Source: Ignavibacteriota bacterium
GTDB lineage: Bacteria; Bacteroidota; Ignavibacteria; Tepidaquicellales; OLB5
Direction of reading: 5' to 3'
Assembly (NCBI GenBank): GCA_003820375.1
Contig: RPQH01000019.1
Location: forward strand, 1-57,713
Length of the DNA: 57,713 bases
Under the pieces are notes generated by a model. That model was not told the DNA's origin and searched no databases. It saw only the letters and a list, made by a program, of their open reading frames with translations. The position numbers and the translations under genes were made by a program. This document shows positions 9,653 to 19,300 of this stretch, piece by piece (positions within the stretch are counted from its first letter, which is position 1; every line of letters starts with the position of its first letter).

Positions 9653-9742
9653 GACAAGGGGTAATAGCATTAACATGTATATATTCAATGCTGTAAAAAT
9701 CTTGATAAGCAACACGGATTTAAACTACTCCATTACCCCTTG
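9653..9742. repeat. Simple CAAGGGGTAAT hairpin element
   Basis: GACAAGGGGTAAT at 9653-9665 is inverted as ATTACCCCTTG at 9732-9742, with about 66 bases between. It appears to be a reduced relative of the four-word elements at 5913 and 8422, lacking the inner hairpin. Confidence 0.6.
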
Positions 9743-9890
9743 CATACTTCAATTAACCGAATATCCCTCTATAGCAGTTATAAGCAGATGAATTTATGGA
9801 ATATCAAAAATTTATAAGATGCAAAATATCACATGCAAAACAATTGAAAGAGGTAAAAGAAAAGATACTTACATTATTATTATAAATAAT

Positions 9891-10080
9891 ATTAAGTGAC
9901 GTTTCGCAAACCTAGTCCTGAGCGGAGTCGAAGGACAATAGGAACAATTAATGCCGGGGTTTACAATAAACAAACATCATTTATTATCAATTACCTGGAG
10001 TTCTCCGTTTTCATCTTAACTATTGTCCTTCGACTCCGCTCAGGACAGATTTTCATTAATTGCGTAAGGTGACGTATTAA
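9891..10080. mobile_element. Palindromic MITE-like element, copy B
   Basis: About 180 bases between short direct repeats ATTAA (9891-9895 and 10076-10080). The right end TTGCGTAAGGTGACG matches the family; the left end GTGACGTTTCGCAA is degenerate. The inner arms (TAGTCCTGAGCGGAGTCG and GACAATAG, repeated in inverted form near 10020-10048) are the same type as in copy A. Confidence 0.65.
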
Positions 10081-10133
10081 ATCTCCGGATTATTTTTTTA
10101 ACTGCTGATACGATTTGCTTGCAAGAGATAATT

Positions 10134-10601
10134 CTATTCTTCAAACTTTATATCGCCATAAAACCTGCAGGTCTGCGAAGATATAAACATCTTTGATTTG
10201 AAATATACACGCTGGTATGTGTTTGTATACTCTCCTGTATTCTTTATCATAAAAGTATGGGTACCCATTCTTGCGGGACCTTCGAAGTACTTAGCGGTAT
10301 CATTTGAAGATTTTAATATATATACCATTACAGTATCATCTGCAGGAACATAAAAGCTGAGATTCATTGAACCTATAGAAGGATTGGGATAAGCCGGTCC
10401 GAAGGAGACATTGGATGAACTTTTTTGCAAACACCAATCGGTTGTATCGCCACCAAGAACATTCCCAAACTCATCTGTTCTTAAAATACCCGGGTCATTA
10501 TTTCCCGACGGAGTTACTGTATCTTCTTTGCAGCCGGTTAAAAAATTTGATGCAGTAATGTATAAGGAAACTAAGATGATTAATATTAATGTGTTTTTCA
10601 T
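10134..10601 (-). CDS. Small lipoprotein with a sorting-domain-like motif
   Basis: A 155-residue protein with an N-terminal hydrophobic segment and a lipobox ending Leu-Thr-Gly-Cys (Cys at about 24), hence probably membrane-anchored. After a Pro/Ser/Asn linker, the mature part contains GPAYPNPS followed by a strand pattern (MNLSFYVPADDTVMVYIL, then GTHTF). This resembles the start of the C-terminal sorting domains (YPNP motif) of type IX secretion substrates, although here it lies in mid-protein and lacks the usual end. Two Cys residues (about 82 and 144) could form a disulphide. Monocistronic, flanked by copy B of the MITE-like element. Function unknown. Confidence 0.7.
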   Translation of the reverse strand: MKNTLILIILVSLYITASNFLTGCKEDTVTPSGNNDPGILRTDEFGNVLGGDTTDWCLQKSSSNVSFGPAYPNPSIGSMNLSFYVPADDTVMVYILKSSNDTAKYFEGPARMGTHTFMIKNTGEYTNTYQRVYFKSKMFISSQTCRFYGDIKFEE

Positions 10602-10740
10602 GGGGGAAAAGATTAGTTTTATATTTACAAGTTATTAATTAACAGGTAAATATAAAAGGGGAATTAAATAGATTTTTAAAAATAGTTAGGTCGTTTATTA
10701 GAATTAATAACTTTCGGAATGTTAATGAGAAAAGGAATTT

Positions 10741-11079
10741 TTATTGTATTAACTCAACAACCATATTTTTTACATCTTCGATACTTTCTTTTGGAATCTT
10801 GCATATATACTTTATTTTTCTTTTTTCCCAATCCAGGCTTTTCACTTGATCAGATAATATTACTCCTTTAACTTTTAATCCTTCAGGTATATTTACTTCG
10901 AATGGATAGCCTTTTCTTTGAGAGGTAATAGGACAAAAAATTGCCAACATGGTTTTCTTATTATAATATTTTGGTGAGAGAACAACCATAGGTCTTAAAC
11001 CTCCTTGCTCATGTCCCAAATGTGGCTCTAAGTCAAGCCAAACAATATCGCCTTTCTCTGGTATATAAATCCCTGCCAT
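10741..11079 (-). CDS. MazF/PemK-family toxin (endoribonuclease)
   Basis: A 112-residue protein of typical MazF size. The first strand-loop GDIVWLDLEPHLGHEQGGLRPMVVLS has the conserved Gly-rich loop and the Arg (in LRP) of the active site. The PITSQRKGYPFEV stretch near residue 50 carries the conserved Thr-Ser, and GVILSDQVKSLDW matches the third family block. Known relatives cut RNA at short motifs and are held inactive by the partner antitoxin. The gene starts within the stop codon of the antitoxin gene (TAATG, 1-base overlap), giving the usual antitoxin-first coupled pair. The target motif cannot be predicted from sequence. Confidence 0.88.
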   Translation of the reverse strand: MAGIYIPEKGDIVWLDLEPHLGHEQGGLRPMVVLSPKYYNKKTMLAIFCPITSQRKGYPFEVNIPEGLKVKGVILSDQVKSLDWEKRKIKYICKIPKESIEDVKNMVVELIQ

Positions 11080-11321
11080 TATAATAGTTCCCTTCCTACC
11101 CGTGGACCTACACTAATTTCACCATGCCTGTTTTCTTTTGTTATTTTGGAAACCAGGTCTTTTAAATTATATTTTTTTTTCTTTTTAGATGAAATAACAA
11201 GCTTATTCTCTATTAATTTCAGGTTAACCTCCGAACCTTCATCTATTTGAATTTCTTCAGCAATAGATTTGGGAATTCTGATTGCCAGGCTGTTTCCCCA
11301 TTTTCTTATAATTGCATTCAT
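11079..11321 (-). CDS. MazE-type antitoxin (AbrB/SpoVT fold)
   Basis: An 80-residue protein starting MNAIIRKWGNSLAIRIPK, the swapped-hairpin DNA-binding domain of MazE/AbrB proteins. The C-terminal half is basic then polar (KKKKKYNLKDLV) and should wrap around the toxin. I chose the ATG at 11321 because a clear AAGGAG lies 6 bases before it; a TTG 24 bases upstream would place that site inside the coding region. It should repress its own promoter together with MazF, as in known pairs. Located between a small lipoprotein and the end of the pnp operon. Confidence 0.85.
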   Translation of the reverse strand: MNAIIRKWGNSLAIRIPKSIAEEIQIDEGSEVNLKLIENKLVISSKKKKKYNLKDLVSKITKENRHGEISVGPRVGRELL

Positions 11322-11445
11322 AATTTTCTCCTTATGTAGATACAATGAATATACATTATTTTAAACGCTATTTCAATGAAAAAAGTTTAACACAGATTTT
11401 ATCACAAGCTATTAAATAAGTACTTGAATTGTCCGGTTAGCAAAC

Positions 11446-11480
11446 AAAAAAAGCAGATTAATTTCTTAACCTGCTTTTTT
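11446..11480 (-). terminator. Terminator of the nusA-to-pnp operon
   Basis: AAAAAGCAGATTAA pairs with TTAACCTGCTTTTTT (one mismatch) around a loop of about 4 bases. On the minus strand it ends in a T run. It lies 21 bases past the pnp stop codon at 11501 and separates the operon from mazEF. Confidence 0.85.
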
Positions 11481-11500
11481 CTATTTATTATTTTCTGTTT

Positions 11501-13702
11501 CTATGTTCTTCTTCTTTCCCTATGCTCGCCGCCGCCCCTGTGGTCACGTCTTTCCCTTGAATGCCCATCGCCTCCGCTGTTGCGTTTTTCCCTGTCCTTT
11601 GTTTCCTTCTCTTCATCATATCCTTCCATCAGTGCTTTTATGCTTAAGCTAAGCTTACCTGTTTCTTTATCTACTTCAAGAAGCTTTACGGTAACTTCAT
11701 CACCTCTTTTTAATACATCTTCAACTTTATTTACTCTCTTAATATCAATCTGTGAAATATGCAGAAGTCCTTCTTTACCGGGTAATATTTCAACAAAAGC
11801 ACCAAAGTCAGTTGTCTTGGTAACTTTTCCTGTATATATTTTACCCTTTTCAGGAATTTCAGTTATCTTTGCTATCATCTCGCGTGCGATTGCGGCTGAT
11901 TCACCTGATACTGCTGCTATAGTTACTGTTCCGTCATCTTCGATATTAATTTCAGCACCGCTCTTCTCAATAATATTCCTTATCGATTTTCCGCCCGGTC
12001 CGATCACTGCACCTATCATATCAACAGGTACTGTCATTGTATAAAGGTGCGGAGCATATTGTGATATTGAGCCTCTTGGTGCATCGATTGCCTGGTTCAT
12101 TATGTTAAGTATATGCAGTCTTCCTTCTTTTGCCTGCTCAAGTGCCTGCTGCATTATCTCAAATGATATTCCTTTAATCTTTATATCCATCTGGAAACCT
12201 GTAATTCCGTCTGCTGTTCCGCAAACCTTGAAATCCATATCACCAAGATGGTCTTCATTGCCGAGTATATCTGATAGAACTGCAACCCTGTCTTCTTCTT
12301 TAATAAGACCCATTGCAATACCGGCAACCGGCTTTTTAATACCAACGCCGCCATCCATTAGTGCAAGAGTACCTGCACAAACTGTAGCCATCGAAGATGA
12401 ACCGTTTGATTCAAGTATATCCGATACAAGCCTGATAGTATATGGGAATTCACCGTCATCAGGAAGGACAACCTTTAATGAACGCTCTGCAAGATGCCCG
12501 TGTCCTATTTCTCTTCTGCCGGGATTTCCAAACCTGCCTGTTTCACCGACCGAGAAGGGAGGAAAGTTGTAATGAAGCATGAACGTCTTCTTCGATTCGG
12601 GAAGCAAGCCGTCTATTATCTGCTCGTCCATCTTTGTGCCAAGTGTAAGAGAAGTTAAGCTCTGTGTTTCACCGCGTGTAAACAATGCCGAGCCGTGATT
12701 CCTTGGAAGAAAACCGACTTCACATGTAATGGGTCTAATATCCTTTGCGCCTCTTCCGTCAAGACGCCTGCTTTCGCTTAATATCATTTCACGCATATCA
12801 TTATATTGAAGGTCACCGTATATCTCTGCAATAACTTTTTCCTGTTCGGGGTATTTTTCCTTAAGTGTTTCCTGCAAGAAATCGAAAAGTTGTTTATTCT
12901 GAATATGCCTTTGCTCTTTTGTTAAGATTGTCCTGTGCAGTTCTTTCAGCTTTACAAATATAGTATTCTTTACATCGTCAAAAATAGCAGAGTTAACTTC
13001 CGGCTTAGCAATTTCCATTTTCGGTTTTCCGCACTCTTCTCTCAGCTCATTCTGCATTTTGCAAATCATCTTTATATGCTCATGTCCGAATTTAATAGCA
13101 TCTATCAAATCAACTTCAGATGCTTCATGTGATTCGCCTTCTACCATTACTATGGAATCTTCAGTACCACCAACTATAAGGTCCATGTTACTGTCTTTAA
13201 GCTGTGTTTGAGTTGGATTTATTACGTATTCTCCGTTTATTCTGCCGACTCTTACCTCGCCAATAGGTCCTTCGAATGGGACATCAGAAACCATTAAAGC
13301 TGCAGATGCACCAACTGCTGCAAGCACGTCGGCATCATTTTCTGCATCCGATGAATATACCGAACAAATCAGCTGAGTTTCATTTCTGTAACCGTCAGGG
13401 AACAGCGGCCTGATAGGTCTGTCTATTAATCTTGAAGTAAGTACTTCTTTTTCGCTTGGCTTTCCTTCGCGTTTGAAAAATCCACCGGGAATTTTTCCAA
13501 CGGCTGCGGTTTTTTCTCTGTATTCTACCTGCAGAGGGAAGAAATCCTGTCCTTCAACCGGCTCTTCTGAAGCTACTGCCGTACAAAGAACCACTGTTTC
13601 ACCATATGTTACTAGTATTGATCCATTTGCCTGTCTCGCCAGTTTGCCGGTCTCAATCTTTAATAGCTTCCCGCCAATTTCAATTTCTTTGCAATATGTC
13701 AT
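11501..13702 (-). CDS. pnp: Polynucleotide phosphorylase
   Basis: A 733-residue 3'-5' exoribonuclease that degrades RNA by phosphorolysis, forming a trimeric ring. Two RNase PH-like domains (about residues 10-230 and 315-540) flank an all-helical linker. The second contains the FTRGETQ block near 340 and the GxxDxxGDMDFKV region near 485-495 with the catalytic Asp residues. A KH domain follows (GPGGKSIRNIIE near 565) and then an S1 domain (GKVTKTTDFGAFVEILPGKEGLLHISQI, about 625-660). The last 35 residues are an Arg/Gly-rich tail, probably disordered and RNA-binding. It is the last gene of the operon after rpsO, the order seen in many bacteria. Confidence 0.97.
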   Translation of the reverse strand: MTYCKEIEIGGKLLKIETGKLARQANGSILVTYGETVVLCTAVASEEPVEGQDFFPLQVEYREKTAAVGKIPGGFFKREGKPSEKEVLTSRLIDRPIRPLFPDGYRNETQLICSVYSSDAENDADVLAAVGASAALMVSDVPFEGPIGEVRVGRINGEYVINPTQTQLKDSNMDLIVGGTEDSIVMVEGESHEASEVDLIDAIKFGHEHIKMICKMQNELREECGKPKMEIAKPEVNSAIFDDVKNTIFVKLKELHRTILTKEQRHIQNKQLFDFLQETLKEKYPEQEKVIAEIYGDLQYNDMREMILSESRRLDGRGAKDIRPITCEVGFLPRNHGSALFTRGETQSLTSLTLGTKMDEQIIDGLLPESKKTFMLHYNFPPFSVGETGRFGNPGRREIGHGHLAERSLKVVLPDDGEFPYTIRLVSDILESNGSSSMATVCAGTLALMDGGVGIKKPVAGIAMGLIKEEDRVAVLSDILGNEDHLGDMDFKVCGTADGITGFQMDIKIKGISFEIMQQALEQAKEGRLHILNIMNQAIDAPRGSISQYAPHLYTMTVPVDMIGAVIGPGGKSIRNIIEKSGAEINIEDDGTVTIAAVSGESAAIAREMIAKITEIPEKGKIYTGKVTKTTDFGAFVEILPGKEGLLHISQIDIKRVNKVEDVLKRGDEVTVKLLEVDKETGKLSLSIKALMEGYDEEKETKDREKRNSGGDGHSRERRDHRGGGEHRERRRT

Positions 13703-13757
13703 TATAAATTATTCTCCTTAATTATTCCGCTTAACTTCCGGACTATCCGGTATAAGC

Positions 13758-14030
13758 TTATTTTCTTATTTGTAACTCTTTTATTATCTTCCTGTATCTT
13801 TCGATATCTTTGTTTTCAAGATACTTCAGAAGACGTCTTCTTTTTCCAACCATCTTCAGCAATCCGCGGCGTGAATGGTGGTCTTTCTTGTTTGATGAAA
13901 AATGGTCTGCCTGAAGCTCGTTTATTCTCTTTGTAAGAATTGCAACCTGAACTTCGGGCTTGCCGGAATCTTTCTCGTTTGTTCCGTATTTAGTTACTAT
14001 TTCTTGTTTTTGTTCTTTTGTTAAAGACAT
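13758..14030 (-). CDS. rpsO: 30S ribosomal protein S15
   Basis: A 90-residue protein, close to the normal 89. It binds 16S rRNA in the platform and bridges to the large subunit. The conserved block [22 protein letters not shown] (about 46-67) includes the residues that contact rRNA. The start at 14030 ([10 protein letters not shown]) is preceded by AAGGAG six bases upstream; a more distant ATG at 14066 would add 12 residues unlike the family. It lies between ribF and pnp. Confidence 0.96.
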   Translation of the reverse strand: MSLTKEQKQEIVTKYGTNEKDSGKPEVQVAILTKRINELQADHFSSNKKDHHSRRGLLKMVGKRRRLLKYLENKDIERYRKIIKELQIRK

Positions 14031-14069
14031 TGTTTTCTCCTTGTCAGGCAATTGCCGGACATTCAATTT

Positions 14070-15020
14070 TTATTTGTTCTCTGTTTTTATTATTCTTAAA
14101 TGTTCCAATGTTTCTTTTTTATCAGAACTGATTTGTTTTATTAGTTCTTCTTTTGAATCAAATTTCTTTTCACCACGCAGACGCTTTATGAAGCTGACAT
14201 TTAACTTTCCGCCGTAAATAACCGAATCAAAATCAAACATGTTTACTTCAATTACTCTTTTCAATCCCTCTGTTAATGTAGGCCTGAAACCTAAATACAT
14301 CATTCCGTCATACATATTCCCGTTATATTCTATCTGTGAAACATACACGCCGTCACCGGGAATAACTTTATTTTCTTTTACGGGCTGAAGGTTCGCTGTC
14401 GGAAATCCAAGCTGCCGTGCAACTCTGTCACCTTCCATCACAATACCTTCAAAGCTGTAGTTGTATCCGAGAAGCTTATTTGCAGATTCAATATCACCTT
14501 CCATGAGGAAATGTCTTATCTTCGTACTGCTAACCGTGATACCGTCAATTTCTATTGCTTCCACCCTGTAAATATTGAATTTATATTCTTCTCCAAGTTC
14601 TTTTAACGTATTAAAGTCACCTTCCCTGTTCCTGCCAAAAACATGGTCATAGCCGATAACAAGGTCACTAATCCCTATCTTTTTATATATCAGCTTTTCA
14701 TAAAAATCCCTCGGGTCGGTTTTGGAAAATTCTTCGGTAAACTTTACAAGCCACACACAGTCAATTCCTGCCTGTTCAAAAAGCTTCAGCTTTTCATCTG
14801 TGGAAGTTAAAAGCTTAATTTCGGGAGTTTTGTTTTTTAAAACTTCCTGCGGGTGCGGGTCAAATGTTATAATTAAAGAACGTGATTTTTTTCCATGAGC
14901 TAATTCTAAAACTCTTTTTATTATCTCTTTGTGAGCCCTGTGAACTCCGTCAAAGGTACCTATCGATATTATAGTTGAATCACTGCGTTGTATTTCATCA
15001 ATATTCCTGTAAACTTTCAT
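14070..15020 (-). CDS. ribF: Bifunctional riboflavin kinase/FAD synthetase
   Basis: A 316-residue protein that makes FMN from riboflavin and then FAD. The N-terminal nucleotidyltransferase domain carries GTFDGVHRAH at about 22-31 (the family usually has GH at the end) and the STKIRHFL motif near 168. The C-terminal flavokinase domain has GFPTANL near 208 and the MMYLGFRPT block near 245. It sits between truB and rpsO; the gaps of 23 bases to truB and 39 to rpsO suggest one transcript. Confidence 0.95.
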   Translation of the reverse strand: MKVYRNIDEIQRSDSTIISIGTFDGVHRAHKEIIKRVLELAHGKKSRSLIITFDPHPQEVLKNKTPEIKLLTSTDEKLKLFEQAGIDCVWLVKFTEEFSKTDPRDFYEKLIYKKIGISDLVIGYDHVFGRNREGDFNTLKELGEEYKFNIYRVEAIEIDGITVSSTKIRHFLMEGDIESANKLLGYNYSFEGIVMEGDRVARQLGFPTANLQPVKENKVIPGDGVYVSQIEYNGNMYDGMMYLGFRPTLTEGLKRVIEVNMFDFDSVIYGGKLNVSFIKRLRGEKKFDSKEELIKQISSDKKETLEHLRIIKTENK

Positions 15021-15043
15021 TAAGCTATGTTTGTATTCTCTCC

Positions 15044-15739
15044 TTAGTTATTTACAATTCTTGGGTTGATTAACAGGAAATCTTCCAGCGTTACGGAATT
15101 TCTTACATCATAATCCCCTATCTTCAGTCTTCTCAGCTCTTTCAAATAAGCGCCAACTCCGAGTTTTTCGCCGAAATCATTTGCGAGTGTTCTAATATAT
15201 GTTCCTTTTGAACAGCCAACCGTAAAATGAACTTCGGGCAAGTTGATTTTATTTATTTCAAATTTATTTATAAGTACTTTCCGCGTTATACGTTCTACCA
15301 ATTGGTTTTTCCTTGCATATTTATACAGGGGCTTGCCTTTATACTTAACAGCAGAATACATTGGAGGAAGCTGTTCGATTTCACCCATAAATTCTTTTGC
15401 AGTATTATATATCATTTCATTAGTAATATTATCTATCGGTAGTTTCTTCGTTACCTCAGTTTCCCCGTCAAAGCTGCCGGTTATTTCCCCGATAATCATT
15501 ACTCCTTCATATTCTTTCCCGCAGTCAAGCAGCTCATTTAAGCTCTTGGTCATCTTATCGGTACAAACAATAAGCAAACCGGTTGCCCTCGGGTCAAGTG
15601 TTCCCGAATGCCCCGCTTTTTTTACATTTAATCTTTTTTTTACTATGTTAACTATCTTAGCACTTGAGTAGTCTTTCGGCTTATCTATCAAAAGCATTAA
15701 GCCGTTTTCTTTCTCTATTTTCCAATCATACCTCATCAT
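15044..15739 (-). CDS. truB: tRNA pseudouridine-55 synthase
   Basis: A 231-residue enzyme that makes pseudouridine at position 55 of the T-arm of tRNAs. The catalytic motif HSGTLDPRATGLL is at about residues 43-55, with the essential Asp in LDP. The KPKDYSSAKIVN and YSAVKYKGKPLYKYAR blocks also match. It is shorter than many family members because it lacks the C-terminal PUA extension, as is common in this phylum. The start overlaps the end of rbfA by 14 bases; a second ATG directly follows the first and would do equally well. Confidence 0.95.
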   Translation of the reverse strand: MMRYDWKIEKENGLMLLIDKPKDYSSAKIVNIVKKRLNVKKAGHSGTLDPRATGLLIVCTDKMTKSLNELLDCGKEYEGVMIIGEITGSFDGETEVTKKLPIDNITNEMIYNTAKEFMGEIEQLPPMYSAVKYKGKPLYKYARKNQLVERITRKVLINKFEINKINLPEVHFTVGCSKGTYIRTLANDFGEKLGVGAYLKELRRLKIGDYDVRNSVTLEDFLLINPRIVNN

Positions 15740-16082
15740 TATCGTTGGTATGTATCTTCTTAATTAATTCATCTATTTTGCTTGCATATTCCATTGTATC
15801 ATCGTGATAAAAAAATAATTCAGGTACGTTTTTTAAATAAACTTTTGAGCCCAGGTGCATTCTTATTTGTTTTTTTCTCAGGTTTACTTTTTCAATGATT
15901 TTTTCAGGTGTTTCTTTATTGCCGAGAAAACTTAAGTATATTTTTGCAGTTTTAAGGTCCCTGCTCATAATAACATTTGTCACTGTAACCAAACCTGCAT
16001 TGATATCTGTCAGGTCTTTTGTTAAAACACTGTTGATCTGGTGTTTGATTTCTTCCGATACTTTTTCAGAACGAATAGACAT
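15726..16082 (-). CDS. rbfA: Ribosome-binding factor A
   Basis: A 118-residue KH-like factor for maturation of the 30S subunit and processing of the 16S 5' end. Family features are the N-terminal SEKVSEEIKHQI helix, the central TVTNVIMSRDLKTAKIYLSFLG strand-helix block and the C-terminal VPELFFYHDDTMEYASKIDELI. It overlaps truB. A 269-base gap with a palindrome and a tandem array separates it from infB, so it could have its own promoter. Confidence 0.94.
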   Translation of the reverse strand: MSIRSEKVSEEIKHQINSVLTKDLTDINAGLVTVTNVIMSRDLKTAKIYLSFLGNKETPEKIIEKVNLRKKQIRMHLGSKVYLKNVPELFFYHDDTMEYASKIDELIKKIHTNDNDEV

Positions 16083-16245
16083 AACAGCATCTCCTTTCTT
16101 CTCCCTTTGGGAATACTTAGTTTTTCACATACCTTAACTTGATGTGCTTAATAAACCCAATAAAACGTAAAGAACTCTTCTAACTCAATAAACTCTATTA
16201 CCTTACATCAATAACCAACCATCATCAATTGAAAACCTCTATTGG

Positions 16246-16271
16246 CTTTCCCAAATAGAAATTTGGGAAAG
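16246..16271. repeat. Hairpin of the AAATAGAAATTT family (half element)
   Basis: CTTTCCCAAAT and ATTTGGGAAAG form an 11-base-pair stem around a 4-base loop, and the flanks CCTCT/AGAGG extend the symmetry. It is identical in sequence to the right hairpins at 23241-23266 and 55341-55366. It lies in the gap between infB and rbfA. Confidence 0.75.
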
Positions 16272-16283
16272 AGAGGTTCGGAT

Positions 16284-16340
16284 TACTTAACAAACTTAAT
16301 AAACTTAATGAACTTAATGAACTTAATGAACTTAATGAAC
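16284..16340 (-). repeat. 9-base tandem array after infB
   Basis: About six units of AACTTAATG (CATTAAGTT in the sense of infB) end 12 bases before the infB stop codon complement at 16352. Same period and position as the arrays at 6147 and 23319. Confidence 0.8.
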
Positions 16341-16351
16341 CCTAAGAGCTC

Positions 16352-19300
16352 TTACGCCAGCTTACGCTTGGTCTCTACAATCTTGTAAGATTCTATAATG
16401 TCCGCAACTTTTATATCATTGAAGTTTTCAAGACCAATACCGCATTCGTAACCTGCTTCAACTTCTCTTACGTCATCTTTGAATCTCTTTAAAGATAATA
16501 TATTGCCATCAAAAATTACAAATCCTTCTCTTAAAAGTCTTACCTTGTTGCCTCTTACTATCTTGCCGTCAAGAACATAACAGCCGGCAACAACACCAAC
16601 TTTCGGAACCTTGAATGTATCTCTAACCTCAACGGTTGCAAGAACTTCTTCCGATTTCTCGGGCTCAAGCAATCCTTCGAGGGCAAGCTTAATTTCATTT
16701 ATTACATCATATATAATATTATGCAGGCGGATATCAACTTTTTCTGCCTGTGCAAGCTTGCGTGCTTTCAGGTTCGGTCTTACATTGAACCCGATTATAA
16801 TTGCTTTTGAAGCAGTTGCAAGCAGAACGTCATTCTCAGATATTTCACCGATTCCTTTGTGGATTACACTTACTCTTACTTCACCTGTAGTCAGCTTCAG
16901 CAGTGAATCGGATAATGCTTCAACAGAGCCATCAACATCACCTTTTATGATAACGTTAAGGTCAACCTGCCTGCCTTCTTTTATCTGTTTGGATATATCA
17001 TCAAGTGTAGTAAACTTAATTTGCCTGAAATCCTGTTCGCGTTTAAGCTGCTGGCGTTTCAGGGAAATTTCTTTAGTATCTTTTTCGCTGTCAAGAACCA
17101 CAAATGTATCACCTGCCTGCGGCATTCCATCGAAGCCCAGCACCTGTACCGGTGTTGCAGGTTTTACTACTTCAACCCTTTTACCTCTTTCATCGAACAT
17201 TGCTCTTACTTTGCCGCTGTAAACACCTGCTACAAATGAATCACCTATTTTTAAGGTACCTTTTTGAACAAGTACGGATGATAAAATTCCTTTGCCTTTA
17301 TCAAGCTGTGCTTCTACTATTACACCTCTTGCTGTTCTGTCAGCGTTAGCTTTAAGATCAAGCACTTCTGCTTCAAGAAGTATTTTTTCAAGAAGTACTT
17401 CTACGTTTGTTCCGTGTTTTGCTGCTATTTCAACTGATTGATATTTGCCGCCCCACTCTTCTACCAATATTCCTTTTTCGGCTAACTGTGTTTTTATCCT
17501 GTTGGGGTCTGCATTAGGTTTATCAATTTTATTTACTGCAATAATTATCGGTACATTTGCCGCCAATGAGTGGTTAATAGCTTCAATGGTTTGAGGCATA
17601 ACACTATCATCTGCAGCAACTACAAGAACAACAATATCGGTTATCTGTGCACCCCTTGCTCTCATAGCCGTAAATGCTTCATGACCCGGAGTGTCAAGAA
17701 ATGTGATAAGTTTTCCATTCTCAAGTTTAACCTGGTATGCACCAATGTGCTGTGTAATTCCTCCTGCTTCACCTGCAACAACATTTGCCTTCCTGATATA
17801 ATCAAGTAATGAAGTTTTACCATGGTCAACATGTCCCATGATTGTAACAACCGGCGGCCTGTGAATAAGTGTTTCCGGCAGATCTTCGGAATCTGCAAGA
17901 AGGTCAACTTCATACTCTTTATGGAAATCTACTTTATAGCCAAACTCATCTGCCAGCAGAACTATTAAGTCCTTATCGAGACGTTGGTTAATTGTAACCA
18001 TCATGCCCAATGCAAATGCTTTTTGTATTAACTGGTTTACATCTATGCTCATCAAAACTGCAAGCTCCGATGTAGATAAGAACTCAGTAACCTGTAGTAT
18101 ATTCTGCTTTGCGAGATATTCTTCCTGCTGTTTTTGTTCCTGCTCTATTCTTTCTTTCTTTTTCCTCTTCCTCAGCTGTGTTCTGGATGTAGGCGTTCCT
18201 GCATCATCCATCTTTGCCATTGTTTCCCTGATTGCATCTTCTATCTCAATATTAAGAACTTCCTCATCATATTTCTTTCTTTTCTTAGCTTCGGTTCCGT
18301 CAGTATATTTTTGCTTTTTAGCTTTATTTTTCTTTTCCTGTTCTCTTTTCCTGGCTTCAGCGCTGTCGGGTGAACCGTCTTTCTTCTGTTCTGTTCCCGG
18401 GGCACCCGGTTTTCCATGGGAAGTACCAAAAGATTTCTTGAAAGGTCCTCTGCTATCCTGTCTTTGACCGGGATATGGCTTTTTCTTCTTAAAATCTTCT
18501 TTTATCGTAACTTTTTCATATGTTCTTTCCGGCCTGGTGGAATCGGTTTTAGGCTTATTATATGTGAATCCTTCTTTCTTTTTATCAAAAGGAGGTCTTT
18601 CATCTCTTTTAAATTTATTATACGGCGGTCTCTTATCCTGTGTACCCTGATGCTCAGTTTTCTTACCCGTTGTAGATTGCGGCGTGAAGCCTTCTTTTTT
18701 CTTATCACCTTTATACGGCGGTTTCTGCTGGCCGGTTCTTTGCTGATATGTTCCGGGCTTCTGCGGACTCTGACCCGTTCTTTGCTGTCCCGTTCTTTGC
18801 TGATATGTACCCGGCTTCTGCTGCTGACCCGTTCTATGCTGATGGGTACCCGGTTTTTGCGGCTGTACTTGTTTCGGCTGCACCTGTTTCATAGGCTGAA
18901 CTGTCTGCTTGGGGACAGGTATCTCGGTTAAGATTTCCGGCTTTGTTTCTTTTTTTGCTTCTTTCTTAACTTCTTTAACTTCTTTAACTTCTTTAGTCTC
19001 TTTAGCTTCCTTTACTTCCGGCTTAACAGGTTTTTCTTCACGCGATTTCTTTGCTGCTTCCTCTTCGGCTGCTTTTTTTGCTGCTGCTTCTTCAGCCTGC
19101 TTCTTCAAAGCTAATTCTCTTTCTTCCTTTTCACGCTTCTCCCTTTCAATCTGCTCTTTCTTCAGCTCTATTAAACGCCTCTTCTCATCAAGGTCTCTTT
19201 GAATCTGAAGTTCTCTTTCTATCTTCTTCTGTTCCTCTTCCAGCAGCTTGCGGTTACGCTCTTCTTCTTCTTTTAGCTTTTTGTCTTTATCTCTCTTTAG

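Larger units (their letters stand above)
9528..10133. other. Intergenic region with two repeat elements
   Basis: No gene is supported. It holds a single-hairpin relative of the CAAGGGG family at 9653-9742 and the palindromic MITE-like copy B at 9896-10075; the remainder is A+T-rich with no visible signal. Confidence 0.6.

Noticed and set aside
11322..11345. TTG start for the MazE-type antitoxin
   Set aside because: The Shine-Dalgarno AAGGAG would lie within the coding region; the ATG at 11321 fits it and the family start.
12102..12572. Long plus-strand open frames opposite pnp, infB, truB and mnmE
   Set aside because: They are antisense to clearly identified conserved genes and show Ser/Phe/Leu-rich composition typical of shadow frames.
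14031..14066. Upstream ATG for rpsO
   Set aside because: Would add 12 residues not found in S15; the ATG at 14030 has a good ribosome-binding site.
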